64,000 nucleotides of DNA from Ruegeria lacuscaerulensis (lineage in GTDB: Bacteria > Pseudomonadota > Alphaproteobacteria > Rhodobacterales > Rhodobacteraceae), in the NCBI RefSeq assembly GCF_013034685.1, contig NZ_WQGO01000009.1, positions 58,644 to 122,643 of the forward strand, read 5' to 3'. Below are positions 40,098-49,541 of the stretch, in pieces. The position numbers and the translations under genes were made by a program. The notes under the pieces were generated by a model. It was given only the letters and a program-made list of their open reading frames with translations, had not been told where the DNA came from and did no database searches. Position 1 is the first letter of the stretch; every line of letters begins with the position of its first letter.

Positions 40098-41083
40098 ATG
40101 ACACTCCCAACCCGCGTACGCATATTGACGCCCTGCGCGAACGCATGGGTCAGGCCATTATCGGCCAGCGCGACGTCATCGAGCGCCTGTTGATTGGTTT
40201 GCTGGCCAATGGCAATCTGCTGGTCGAAGGTTTGCCGGGGCTTGCCAAGACCCGCGCGATCAAGGCGATGGCCAAGAACCTGGAAAGCGATTTCAGTCGC
40301 ATCCAGTTCACACCCGATCTGTTGCCCTCGGACGTGACTGGCACGGATGTCTACTACCAGACCGAAAAGGGCGGCGAATTCCGGTTCGAGGCCGGGCCTA
40401 TCTTTGCCAATATCGTGCTGGCCGACGAGATCAACCGTGCCCCCGCCAAGGTGCAGGCCGCCTTGCTTGAGGCAATGGAGGAACGGCAAGTCACGGTGGG
40501 CGGGACCACGCACAAGATGGCCCCATTGTTCATGGTCATGGCGACCCAGAACCCGGTGGAGCAGGAAGGCACCTATGCCCTGCCTGAGGCGCAATTGGAC
40601 CGGTTTTTGATGCATGTGCTCATCACTTACCCTCCGGTCGAGGATGAGGTTGAGGTCGTGCGGCTGGTCCGCGCAGAAGAGATCGCCGCCCAGAGCAAAG
40701 CAAAAGGCGAAAAAACCGCCCCAATCCCGCAACAGGCAATCTTTGACGCCCGGTCCCAGATCGGTGGAATCCATGTCTCGGACGCTATCGACCGCTATTT
40801 CGCCGATCTGGTGCAGGCCACCCGGACGCCCGAGGCCTATGGCGACGATCTGCGCCGCTGGATCGAGGTCGGCGCAAGCCCGCGCGCCTCGATCGCGCTG
40901 GATAAATGCAGCCGCACCCATGCCTGGCTGAGCGGGCGCGATTATGTCGACCCCGAGGATGTCCGCGCCATTGCGCCAGATGTGCTGCGGCACCGGCTGG
41001 GGCTGACCTACGAGGCCCATGGCGAAGGGATCAGCGCCGATCAGGTGATTGCCGAGATCCTGATGCAGGTCGCACTGCCGTGA
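40085..41083 (+). CDS. MoxR-family AAA+ ATPase
   Basis: 332 residues: Walker A 'EGLPGLAKT', Walker B 'IVLADEINRAP', sensor and arginine-finger motifs 'MATQNPVEQEGTYALPEAQLDRF' typical of the MRP/MoxR subfamily. MoxR ATPases work with vWA/DUF58 proteins as chaperones for assembly or metal insertion. Start among ATGs at 40085 and 40094 is uncertain; the second overlaps the HAD stop by 4 bases. Confidence 0.95.
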   Translation: MAGMNDTPNPRTHIDALRERMGQAIIGQRDVIERLLIGLLANGNLLVEGLPGLAKTRAIKAMAKNLESDFSRIQFTPDLLPSDVTGTDVYYQTEKGGEFRFEAGPIFANIVLADEINRAPAKVQAALLEAMEERQVTVGGTTHKMAPLFMVMATQNPVEQEGTYALPEAQLDRFLMHVLITYPPVEDEVEVVRLVRAEEIAAQSKAKGEKTAPIPQQAIFDARSQIGGIHVSDAIDRYFADLVQATRTPEAYGDDLRRWIEVGASPRASIALDKCSRTHAWLSGRDYVDPEDVRAIAPDVLRHRLGLTYEAHGEGISADQVIAEILMQVALP

Positions 41084-41090
41084 GGCGCAG

Positions 41091-42068
41091 ATGTTGAACC
41101 GAAACGCATCCCTCAGGCTGGGGCGCGTCAAACCCCGGCCCGCCGAAACCGACGACCCGCGCGTTCGGGTTGATATCGCGCATCTGCGGGCGCTTGAGAC
41201 GCGCGCCAAGGCGCTGCGGTTTCTGCCGCGCCAGCCTGCGCGCTCGGTGCTGAATGGCCGCCACGCCTCGCGCCTGCGCGGGCGCGGGCTGAATTTCGAG
41301 GAACTGCGCGGCTACCTGCCCGGTGACGACATCCGCGCGATTGACTGGAAAGTCACCGCCCGCGCCGGTGAGCCCTATATCCGCGTCATGACCGAGGAAC
41401 GCGACCGTCCGACGCTGATCGTGGTGGATCAGCGCATGTCGATGTTCTTCGGCTCGGTCCTGAACATGAAATCGGTCACCGCGGCTGAGGCTGCGGCCTT
41501 GTCGGCCTATCGGATTTTCGATCAGGGCGACCGGGTGGGCGGCATCGTCTTTACCGACGACAAGATCGCCGAAATCAAACCCGCGCGCAGCCGGGCCACG
41601 CTGTCGCGCTTTATGGCCATTCTGGCGGAGGCGAACGGACAATTGCACGCCGAGGCCCCCGAGACCGATCCGATCCGCCTGACCGACGTGCTGCGCGCCG
41701 TCGCTCGGATCGCACCGCGCGATCATCTGATTGTGGTGCTTAGTGATTTCGATGTGATTGATGCAGAAACCGAACGGTTGGTCTCAGGCCTGTCACGGCG
41801 CAACGACCTGATCTTGGGACTGATTACGGATCCCTTCGCCAAGGACCTGCCTCGCGATCTGTCACTGATCATCTCGGACGGAGCGTTGCAGGCTGAAATC
41901 AAAACATCCGACTCAATACAACATGCGGCGCTGAGAGAATTCGCCAGCGCCCGCGTGGCGCAGGTTCTGGATTGGCAGCGCAGGTTCGGCGTGCCCGTTC
42001 TGCCGCTGACAGCGGCCGAGGAAACCCTGCCGCAGATCCGGCATCTGATGGGGCTGGGACCGAAATGA
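41091..42068 (+). CDS. DUF58-domain protein
   Basis: 325 residues with the DUF58 signature 'FEELRGYLPGDDIRAIDWKVTARAGEPYIR' and a vWA-like fold after it ('PTLIVVDQRMSMFFGS'). Usual second gene of MoxR/Bat operons. Cytoplasmic; presumed co-chaperone or client adaptor of MoxR. AGG precedes the ATG. Confidence 0.93.
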   Translation: MLNRNASLRLGRVKPRPAETDDPRVRVDIAHLRALETRAKALRFLPRQPARSVLNGRHASRLRGRGLNFEELRGYLPGDDIRAIDWKVTARAGEPYIRVMTEERDRPTLIVVDQRMSMFFGSVLNMKSVTAAEAAALSAYRIFDQGDRVGGIVFTDDKIAEIKPARSRATLSRFMAILAEANGQLHAEAPETDPIRLTDVLRAVARIAPRDHLIVVLSDFDVIDAETERLVSGLSRRNDLILGLITDPFAKDLPRDLSLIISDGALQAEIKTSDSIQHAALREFASARVAQVLDWQRRFGVPVLPLTAAEETLPQIRHLMGLGPK

Positions 42069-42544
42069 ACGAAACGGAAATCCCCACCGGCACTTCGCTG
42101 GTCGACCTGCTGGATCAACTGGTTGTGCCAGATCCGCCGCCGCCCGTGTCGATGATGCCGCAAACGGTCGGCTGGGCCGTTGTGGGCGCGCTTCTAGCAG
42201 CGATGGCGGTACTTGTGCTGTGGCGCATGATTACCCGGTACCGCGTCAACGCCTATCGCCGCGCAGCGCTGGCAGAGCTGGCGCAGGCCGCGGATGACCC
42301 CGCGCAGGTCGCCGAAATCCTGCGTCGCACGGCGCTGGTGGCTTATGACCGGCGCTTGGTAGCCGGATTACAGGGAATGGACTGGATCGCCTTTCTGGAA
42401 CGCACCGAGGGTGCATCGTGGAATGACGCTCTGCGCCCGCTTTTGCTTGATGCACCCTATCACGGCAACACCGGAGCCTCGCCGGATCTGACCGCGCGCG
42501 TCGCCCGCTGGATCAAGGCACATAAGCGCGAGGTGGCCTCATGA
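42065..42544 (+). CDS. DUF4381-domain membrane protein
   Basis: 159 residues beginning MNETEIPTGTSLVDLLDQLVVPDPPPPVSMMPQT, with one transmembrane helix (about 36-58) and a cytoplasmic tail, the DUF4381 layout. Starts in the ATGA overlap with DUF58 and its stop overlaps the next gene by 4 bases. Accessory subunit of the Bat complex by context. Confidence 0.85.
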   Translation: MNETEIPTGTSLVDLLDQLVVPDPPPPVSMMPQTVGWAVVGALLAAMAVLVLWRMITRYRVNAYRRAALAELAQAADDPAQVAEILRRTALVAYDRRLVAGLQGMDWIAFLERTEGASWNDALRPLLLDAPYHGNTGASPDLTARVARWIKAHKREVAS

Positions 42545-43527
42545 TCCAACTGGCGTTTCCATGGGCTTTTCTGCTTCTGCCACTGCCCTGGTTGATCTGG
42601 CGTTTCGCGCCACCGCACAGAGAACGCGTGACGGCGCTGCGGGTGCCCTTCTTCCGTCAGGTCTCGCATGCGCTGGGGCAGGAACCACGCGCCGGATCTG
42701 TGGTGTTGGCCCGAACGCGGATACAGATGATCACGGCAGCGTTCTGCTGGGGGTTGATCGTGATCGCACTGGCAGGGCCAGAACGGGTCGGTCGCCCCGT
42801 CGAGATCGAAAAATCAGCCCGCGACATGATCCTTGCCATCGACGTGTCTGGCTCGATGGACACTGTGGATTTCACGGATGCACAAGGCGAGAAACGGCAG
42901 CGTTTCTCGGCCGTTCAGGATGTTGTACGCGCTTTTGTGCAGGGGCGAGAAGGCGACCGGGTGGCGCTGATCGTATTTGGGTCCAAGGCGTATTTGCAGG
43001 CGCCGCTGACCGAGGATTTGCAGACGATCACCGATCTTTTGGACCGCACGCAGGTTGGCATGGCCGGACCCCAAACGGCGCTTGGCGATGCTATCGGGCT
43101 GGCGATCCATACCTTCGAAGCCAGTGAGATTGACGAACGCGTCTTGATCCTGTTGTCCGACGGCAGCGACACCTCCAGCCGGATGGACCCGGTGAACGCA
43201 GCCGAGATTGCCAAAGACAACCGCGTGACCATCATGACCATCGGCGTTGGCGATCCCGAAGCTTCGGGCGAGGACAAGGTGGATGTCAAAACGCTTGAAG
43301 ACATCGCTCGCCGCACCGGTGGTCAGTACTTCTTTGCCGCCGACCAGTCCGCCCTGACCGCCATCTATGCCCGAATCGACGAACAAAGCCCGCGTCAGGT
43401 CGAAACCCTGTCCTATCGCCCGCGCCAGTCTTTGGCGTGGATACCACTGGGGTTGGCTGCGCTGCTGGGTTGCGCCGCGATGGGATGGTTGTCGTTGGGC
43501 CACCGTGGTGGGAGGGCGCAGGCATGA
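42541..43527 (+). CDS. BatA-like vWA membrane protein
   Basis: 328 residues: an N-terminal membrane helix pair (about 8-25 and 60-78), a vWA domain with MIDAS 'DVSGSMDTVDF' near 100, 'TALGDAIGLAI' (Thr) and 'ILLSDGSDTSS', and a final helix at ~300-320. The periplasmic vWA is held between membrane anchors, as in BatA of the aerotolerance operons. Confidence 0.92.
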   Translation: MIQLAFPWAFLLLPLPWLIWRFAPPHRERVTALRVPFFRQVSHALGQEPRAGSVVLARTRIQMITAAFCWGLIVIALAGPERVGRPVEIEKSARDMILAIDVSGSMDTVDFTDAQGEKRQRFSAVQDVVRAFVQGREGDRVALIVFGSKAYLQAPLTEDLQTITDLLDRTQVGMAGPQTALGDAIGLAIHTFEASEIDERVLILLSDGSDTSSRMDPVNAAEIAKDNRVTIMTIGVGDPEASGEDKVDVKTLEDIARRTGGQYFFAADQSALTAIYARIDEQSPRQVETLSYRPRQSLAWIPLGLAALLGCAAMGWLSLGHRGGRAQA

Positions 43528-45053
43528 GCGATCTGCTACTGGCCATGTCGGTGTTCCATTTCCTACGGCCGCTCTGGCTGCTGCTGGTGCCAGTGATCGT
43601 CGGGTTATGGTGGCTCACCCGACGACGTCGGTCCGGGCGTAGCTCCCTGTCTCAGGGCATCGCGCCGCATCTGCAAGCTGCGATGGAAGTCGGACGCAAT
43701 CAGGCGCACCGCATTCGGCCCATAGATGGGGTTGCGCTGACTTTGTTGTTGCTCGCCGCGGCGGCTGCAGGACCGACTTGGTCACGGCAACCCAACCCTC
43801 TGGTGGCGCAATCCGCGCCGGTGGCAGTGGTTCTGAAAGTCACCAAATCGATGGACGCCATCGATATTGCACCCAGCCGTCTGGAACGCGGCAAGCAAAA
43901 GATCCGCGATTTTCTAGACCTGAGGGCAGGGGGGCGATCGGGGTTGGTGGCCTATGCAGGCAGCGCGCATGTGGTGGTTCCAATGACCGAGGATGCCTCG
44001 ATCATCCTGCCTTATCTCGAAGGGCTTTCGCCAGACGTGATGCCCAAGGAGGGCGCGGATTTTGCACAAGCCCTGAGCCGCGCTCAAGCCCTGATCGAGG
44101 ACGAAGGCGGTGGTGCGTTGTTGCTGGTTGCCGATGGTCTTGATCCGGCGGATGTGAGTGCGGTCGAAACCGCCCCGATGCCGGTTGCGGTTCTGTCCAT
44201 GCTGCCCGAAGGCACGCGCGACCGAGGGCTTGATGCGCTCGGCAATCGGGTGATCGCTGTGCAGCCCGATGGCAGCGATATCCGGCGTCTGGACCGGACG
44301 CTGAATGCCTCATACCGGCAAAGTCTGCTGGAAAACTCTGATGACCCATGGCTGGATCGTGGGCCGCTGCTGGCGTGGCCTGCGGCACTGTTGCTGCTTT
44401 TGTGGTTTCGGCGGGGCTGGACTATGCATTGGGGTGCCGCGGTCTTTGCACTTATGCTGATGGCGCCCGGGCAGGCGCGCGCCGACGGCCTGGCTGACTG
44501 GTTCTGGACGCCTGACCAGCAGGGGCAGCGTGCCTATGATCGCAAGGATTATACGCGCGCCTCTGAACTGTTCGGTGACCCGCTGTGGCGCGGATGGGCC
44601 ATGTACCGGGCGGGCCGCTATGCCGAAGCCGTGCAGGTGCTGGACCGTGTGGATACCGCACAGGCTGCCATGATCCAGGGTCTGTCAAACATCCGAAATC
44701 GGGCTTACCGTGACGGGGTTCGGTCGTTCGAAACCGCTCTGACGCGCGACCCGGACTATCCTGGTGCTGCTGAAAATCTGGAGATCGCAAAACAGATCGT
44801 CGCGTATGTCGAAGCCGCGCAAGAGGCGCAGGATACGCAGGACCAGACCGAGCTGCGCGCCGATGACGTGACCTATGACAACGAGGAAAACAAAGGTCAG
44901 GAGCTTCAGGTCGACCTGCCGCAAGAGGACGCCGCCGCCGGGCTGCAGAGCGCCGAACAATGGATGAACTCTGTTGATACCGAGACTGGGGATTTCCTGA
45001 AAAGTCGCTTCTTGCTGGAAGCGACGCAGGCGGCTGCGGAGGGCGAGCAATGA
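43524..45053 (+). CDS. vWA plus TPR protein (BatB/BatC fusion)
   Basis: 509 residues from MSDLLLAMSVFHFLRPL. Two N-terminal helices, a vWA domain whose MIDAS reads 'KVTKSMDAID' instead of D-x-S-x-S and so is degenerate, a membrane segment near 300-325, then TPR-like helices (~345-440) and an acidic Gln/Glu tail. It combines the BatB vWA and BatC TPR functions in one chain. The overlap with BatA and BatD by 4 bases each points to coupled translation. Confidence 0.9.
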   Translation: MSDLLLAMSVFHFLRPLWLLLVPVIVGLWWLTRRRRSGRSSLSQGIAPHLQAAMEVGRNQAHRIRPIDGVALTLLLLAAAAAGPTWSRQPNPLVAQSAPVAVVLKVTKSMDAIDIAPSRLERGKQKIRDFLDLRAGGRSGLVAYAGSAHVVVPMTEDASIILPYLEGLSPDVMPKEGADFAQALSRAQALIEDEGGGALLLVADGLDPADVSAVETAPMPVAVLSMLPEGTRDRGLDALGNRVIAVQPDGSDIRRLDRTLNASYRQSLLENSDDPWLDRGPLLAWPAALLLLLWFRRGWTMHWGAAVFALMLMAPGQARADGLADWFWTPDQQGQRAYDRKDYTRASELFGDPLWRGWAMYRAGRYAEAVQVLDRVDTAQAAMIQGLSNIRNRAYRDGVRSFETALTRDPDYPGAAENLEIAKQIVAYVEAAQEAQDTQDQTELRADDVTYDNEENKGQELQVDLPQEDAAAGLQSAEQWMNSVDTETGDFLKSRFLLEATQAAAEGEQ

Positions 45054-46378
45054 AACTCTGGCCTGTCTTAGCGGCTCTTTGCACATCAATTGTACCCGAT
45101 GTCGCGGCGGCGCAAGACCCGTTTCCAGGTTTCAAATCCAACGCCGAGATCAAGGCCGAGGAAGACGCCCGCGACGGCAGTGAAGCCGCCACGCCAACCG
45201 AGCCCGTCGCGCGGGTCGAAATGTCGGCCATGGACGTCGTGCCCGGTCAGGCGCTGGATATGCGGGTGACCGTTTTGGTGCCGACCTACATGCCCAGCCC
45301 TCCGGTGTTTCCGACCTTTGATCAGCCGAACCTGATGATCTCGTTGCCTGAAGGCGGGTCGGGCCCCGTGACTGAGCGTGTGGGCGCCAGCAACTGGTCG
45401 GGTGTTAGCAGACGCTACAAGGTGACGCCGATGGTGGCGGGAAATTTTGGGATTCCGTCGCTGGAGATCACGGTTACATGGGCCGACCCCGAGACCAACG
45501 CGCCTGTTGAAACGACGCTCTCTCTGGCTGCGCAGAGCTTCACTGCCACGGTGCCTAGTGGGTCCGAGTCGCTTGACCCTTTCATTGCCGCTGAAGCGCT
45601 GAGTCTGACGCAGACCGTCGAGGGATCAGCCGAGGCTCTGGAACCCGGCGATACTCTGACCCGCACTATCACTGCTGAAATTACGGGAAGCAGCGCTATT
45701 CTGCTGCCCGCGCTTGCGCCCACGGGCGCTTTGCCCGGTTTGGCGGCCTATCCTGACAGCTCGACGGTGCAGGACCGGGAGAATCGGGGAAAGACCGTCG
45801 GCACCCGCTCCGAACGTACGGTTTATTTGGCGGAAAGCGGCGCTCAAAGCAGCCTGCCTGTCATCAAGCTGCGTTGGTTCAACACAAACACGGGACAGAT
45901 CGAAACCACGTCGGTCGAGGCCATCCCCTATAACGTCGATGGCCCGATCTTGCCGCGCGTGGCCGATGCCGACCGGGCGACTCTGATCTATATGGCTTTA
46001 ACCGTGCTTCTGGGAACTCTGGCCGCCATAGGATTGATCCGCCACAGAGCCCGCAAGCGTGACGCGTCCCTACCGCCCCCGACAGAGGCCAGCCTGTTCC
46101 GCGACCTGATGCACACCGTCAAGGCACGGGATCTTCACACCCTCTATGGCGCATTGGACCGATGGGCGGCGATGACACAGGGTGCCGACCCGCGTCGACA
46201 CACAGACGTCCAGCTTGCCCTGACCAATATCGGTGCCGCCGCCTATGGCCCGCAAGACAGCGAGCCGGGGGCAGCCTGGGCTGCGCTTGCAAGGGCCTTG
46301 TCCGCCGCCCGGCACTCGGGCACTCTGACCCGCGCGGCACAGCCTTTGCCCGCGCTGAATCCCACGGGCCCTGCCTGA
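45050..46378 (+). CDS. BatD-family periplasmic protein
   Basis: 442 residues: signal peptide (MKLWPVLAALCTSIVPDVAAA), extended periplasmic beta-rich region with 'MDVVPGQALDMRVTVLVP' and 'PLGTVAVKL'-like strands replaced here by repeated Thr/Glu segments, then one helix (~310-330, 'LIYMALTVLLGTLAAIGLI') and a cytoplasmic helical tail. This arrangement is the BatD ('oxygen tolerance') family. Completes a full MoxR/Bat set. Confidence 0.85.
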   Translation: MKLWPVLAALCTSIVPDVAAAQDPFPGFKSNAEIKAEEDARDGSEAATPTEPVARVEMSAMDVVPGQALDMRVTVLVPTYMPSPPVFPTFDQPNLMISLPEGGSGPVTERVGASNWSGVSRRYKVTPMVAGNFGIPSLEITVTWADPETNAPVETTLSLAAQSFTATVPSGSESLDPFIAAEALSLTQTVEGSAEALEPGDTLTRTITAEITGSSAILLPALAPTGALPGLAAYPDSSTVQDRENRGKTVGTRSERTVYLAESGAQSSLPVIKLRWFNTNTGQIETTSVEAIPYNVDGPILPRVADADRATLIYMALTVLLGTLAAIGLIRHRARKRDASLPPPTEASLFRDLMHTVKARDLHTLYGALDRWAAMTQGADPRRHTDVQLALTNIGAAAYGPQDSEPGAAWAALARALSAARHSGTLTRAAQPLPALNPTGPA

Positions 46379-46395
46379 CCGACCGAAGGACTCTG

Positions 46396-48345
46396 ATGCG
46401 CCTGCTCATTTCTGCCCTGTTAACCCTTACTGGCCCTGCTGTGCCGGCTATCGCTCAAAGCGCAGATTATGTCGGCTCGGACGCCTGCACCGAATGCCAC
46501 CGCGCCGAGGCTGATGCCTGGAAAGGCTCGCACCACGCGGGGGCCTGGACTGAGGCCGTACCCGACAACATCCGCGCGGATTTCAACGGGACAACTTTCA
46601 CGTTGGGCGACATGACCGCGCGGTTTCGGATTGAAGCAGACGGCACCCACCACGTTACCGTGACTGAGCGCGACGGTGTGACAACCGACTACCCGGTGCA
46701 TTCAGTTGTCGGTGTCGAACCTCTGCAGCAATACTTGCTGGAAACCGAGCCCGGCCGGTTGCAGAGCTTCGACGTGGTCTGGGATACGGAAAAGTCCGAA
46801 TGGTTCCACCTTTACCCGGATCAGAACGTGCCACCCTCGGACGCGCTGCACTGGACGGGGCCGTACAAAAGCTGGAACGCGCGCTGTGGCGTCTGCCATG
46901 CCACCGGGTACGACACCGGATACGACCCGGCCTCGGATACATATCAGACCACTCAGGCCGAGATTGGCGTCGGCTGCGAGGCCTGCCATGGCCCCGGTCG
47001 TGATCATGTGGGATGGGCTCAGAGCGCTGGCGAGCCCCCCTTGAACTTTGGATTGTCGGCTGACCTGTCGACACCGCAAGGGCTGATCCAACAATGCGCC
47101 GGATGTCATTCCCGACGCGAGGCGTTCTTTGATGGCAACCCTGAACCGGGCACCGCCTATCACGACGCCTACAACCTATCGCTGCTGCGGCCCGGCCTCT
47201 ATTACACCGATGGTCAGATCCGGGATGAGGTCTATGTATACGGGTCGTTCCTGCAATCGAAAATGCATGAAAAGGGCGTCACCTGTTCCGATTGCCACGA
47301 TGCCCATAGCGCCGAAGTCATAGCTGATGGCAACGCCGTCTGCGCACAGTGTCATAACCCCGATGGCAACCCGCGCTTTCCCAGCCTGCCGCCGGTCGAA
47401 TTCGACAGCCCCGCCCATCACCATCACCCAGAAGACAGTGCCGGGGCGCAATGTAGGTCCTGTCACATGACAGAGCAGGTCTATATGGGCAATGACTGGC
47501 GGGCCGATCATTCCTTCCGCATCCCCCGCCCGGATCTGAGCGCCGAGACTGGCGTGCCGGATGCCTGCACCAGCTGCCACACCGATCAGACCCCGGACTG
47601 GGCCGCAGCACGGCTGCGCGACTGGTTCCCAGACAGTTCCAACCGCGGGCCGCATTTCGGGCAGGTTTTGGCGCGGGCGCAGATCAATCCCACATTGGCC
47701 TCGGACGATCTGGTGGACCTGGCCCTTAGTGCCAGCAGCCCGGCACTGATCCGGGCGACTGCCATCTGGCTGATCGGCCAGACCGGCGACCCCAAACAGA
47801 TCGGGCGCATTTCGGATATGGTCAACGCGGCAGACCCCGTGATCCGATCCGCCGCTGTCGAAGCCATGCACAGCCTGCCCGGTCATGAGCGGGTACAGCG
47901 AGTGTTGCCCATGCTGGATGATCCCAGACGCAATGTCCGAATTGCGGCGGCGCGTGGGCTCTATAATGCGCCCATCGCGCATTTGCCTGACAAGATTGCG
48001 GCCGCGTTCCGTTCGGCGATTGGCGAGTGGCAAAGCGCGATGGCTGCGCGGCTGGACTTTCCCGAAACCCATTTGCAACTGGGCGGTTTTGCGTTGACCA
48101 CCCGCAACCTTCCCGCCGCCGATCAGGCCTTTGCCCGCGCCGTTGAAATGGACCCCATGCTGGTCGACGCCTGGATCATGCGTATCCGCATCGCAGCGGT
48201 TTCCGGGCAGCAGGAAAAGGTCGAAGAACTCATCGCGGCTGCCAGTCGCGCCAACCCAGGCGACTTTGCTCTTGAAAGCCTGATCGCCCAACTGACCGGA
48301 ACCGAGATGAACCTGTTGCCCCCACCCGCCGAGCCGGACGAATAA
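46396..48345 (+). CDS. Eight-haem c-type cytochrome with HEAT and TPR repeats
   Basis: 649 residues: signal peptide (MRLLISALLTLTGPAVPAIAQS), then eight C-x-x-C-H motifs in order: CTECH, CGVCH, CEACH, CAGCH, CSDCH, CAQCH, CRSCH, CTSCH, spread over the first ~410 residues. The remainder is helical repeat: HEAT-like (~415-535) and TPR-like (~545-630). This layout is that of cytochrome c554-like/multihaem proteins with C-terminal repeats. Its substrate is unknown. AAGGA lies 6 bases before the ATG; it follows BatD by 17 bases, so is likely part of the same transcript. Confidence 0.92.
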   Translation: MRLLISALLTLTGPAVPAIAQSADYVGSDACTECHRAEADAWKGSHHAGAWTEAVPDNIRADFNGTTFTLGDMTARFRIEADGTHHVTVTERDGVTTDYPVHSVVGVEPLQQYLLETEPGRLQSFDVVWDTEKSEWFHLYPDQNVPPSDALHWTGPYKSWNARCGVCHATGYDTGYDPASDTYQTTQAEIGVGCEACHGPGRDHVGWAQSAGEPPLNFGLSADLSTPQGLIQQCAGCHSRREAFFDGNPEPGTAYHDAYNLSLLRPGLYYTDGQIRDEVYVYGSFLQSKMHEKGVTCSDCHDAHSAEVIADGNAVCAQCHNPDGNPRFPSLPPVEFDSPAHHHHPEDSAGAQCRSCHMTEQVYMGNDWRADHSFRIPRPDLSAETGVPDACTSCHTDQTPDWAAARLRDWFPDSSNRGPHFGQVLARAQINPTLASDDLVDLALSASSPALIRATAIWLIGQTGDPKQIGRISDMVNAADPVIRSAAVEAMHSLPGHERVQRVLPMLDDPRRNVRIAAARGLYNAPIAHLPDKIAAAFRSAIGEWQSAMAARLDFPETHLQLGGFALTTRNLPAADQAFARAVEMDPMLVDAWIMRIRIAAVSGQQEKVEELIAAASRANPGDFALESLIAQLTGTEMNLLPPPAEPDE

Positions 48346-48470
48346 GTTGACAGGTTCAAAGCGCACAGAATTCCCCTGTTGGTGCTTGCCACCGGAAACA
48401 TGTTCATGGTGTCCCTTTTAGAGCGTCGCGGGCTGGATGTCGGGTGGTGGGTATCGCCGGGCCCGTGTGT

Positions 48471-49484
48471 TCAAGCTCTTATAGGACAATTTATTCCGAG
48501 GTGCTTGAAGACCGTCACGCTCTGCGTCTCTGACGGCAATTCGCCAAAAAACAGCCGATAGTCTCGGGCGAATTGCCCCATGTGCCAAAACCCATGTTTG
48601 TTGGCTATATCGGCAATTGATTTCGCTCCAGCCCCGTTCAGTAGATCTTCGCGAACACCGTCCAATCGCAGTCGCATATAATATGCTTTTGGACCATACC
48701 CGAAGCGTTCGTTGAAAGCGCGGTTCAGGGTGCGCAATGACGCGCCGGTTGCTGCGCACAGGTCTTCGATGGAAACGGGCTCCAGCGCATTGTCGTTCAT
48801 CATCTCCAAAGCCCGGTTAAGGGCGCGGCGTCTGGTTTGGGCTGAACTCTTGTCTTGATGAACTGCGCTGCTGGTCAGGATGGCTAACACTTTGATCATC
48901 AGAGCTTCTTCAACATCTTCGTTCCATGGCTCATCCGAGTGTTTCAACAGATTTGCGATTTCTCGTTCCAGCCAATCCATTCTGCGCGCATTACCATCGG
49001 AAATCTGTAGTCGCAGCGCCGGGCCTTCGCTTGCGATAGAATATCCGCAACACTGGGCGAGCTTCTGGAACCGCCGGGTGTTAAAAGAAACGACATTGCC
49101 AAAGAAACGTCCCGTAGACACGCCGTCGAAACCATCTTTGTTACCAAAAGTTAGAAAGGCGTCGTCGTCGAGCGCACATCCTTGCCAGGAATCTATTGTA
49201 CCTCTGCGGGAAATGCCGAATGTGCTCCACCCGTCGGGTGAGACGCCGCGTTGGTGAACCGCACCGCTGAGCGAGATGTTCAAAACAGAACATGTCGGGC
49301 TAGAGCGCACCGCGATTTGTGTGGACAAAGGGCCGGGGTCAAGCTGGCGAAAATCCAGTTCCCAGGGCGTCATCGCGGCAAGGTCATTGGGATGCATCAG
49401 ATCTAGCACGATCGCAGAAGGGGTCGCTTCAGCGGCCTTGGCATCGTATTCCTGAGGATTTGGCCGATTTTTGATGTGGTCCAT
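48471..49484 (-). CDS. AraC-family regulator next to sulfatase 2
   Basis: 337 residues from MDHIKNRPNPQE; an upstream ATG at 49553 would run into the divergent gene. The C-terminal double HTH is clear ('VSIEDLCAATGASLRTLNRAFNERFGYGPKAYYMRLRLDGV' and 'SIADIANKHGFWHMGQFARDYRLFFGELPSE'). The N-terminal ~230 residues are an unassigned sensor domain. Only 57 bases separate it from the divergent RHH gene, with a 12-bp palindrome between them. Confidence 0.9.
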   Translation of the reverse strand: MDHIKNRPNPQEYDAKAAEATPSAIVLDLMHPNDLAAMTPWELDFRQLDPGPLSTQIAVRSSPTCSVLNISLSGAVHQRGVSPDGWSTFGISRRGTIDSWQGCALDDDAFLTFGNKDGFDGVSTGRFFGNVVSFNTRRFQKLAQCCGYSIASEGPALRLQISDGNARRMDWLEREIANLLKHSDEPWNEDVEEALMIKVLAILTSSAVHQDKSSAQTRRRALNRALEMMNDNALEPVSIEDLCAATGASLRTLNRAFNERFGYGPKAYYMRLRLDGVREDLLNGAGAKSIADIANKHGFWHMGQFARDYRLFFGELPSETQSVTVFKHLGINCPIRA

Positions 49485-49500
49485 TTCAGCATCCTGACAG

Positions 49501-49512
49501 TTTACCGGTAAA
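49501..49512. promoter_or_regulatory. 12-bp perfect palindrome between AraC and RHH genes
   Basis: TTTACCGGTAAA is self-complementary and centred in the 57-base divergent intergenic region. Ribbon-helix-helix proteins usually bind such short dyads and repress their own operon, making the product of 49542-49763 the first candidate ligand. Confidence 0.5.
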
Positions 49513-49541
49513 GAAAACAAACTGGAGGGGGGCCAAGTCAA

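Noticed and set aside
47176..48366. 396-codon open frame opposite the octahaem cytochrome
   Set aside because: Shadow; the plus strand has eight haem motifs, a signal peptide and a ribosome-binding site.
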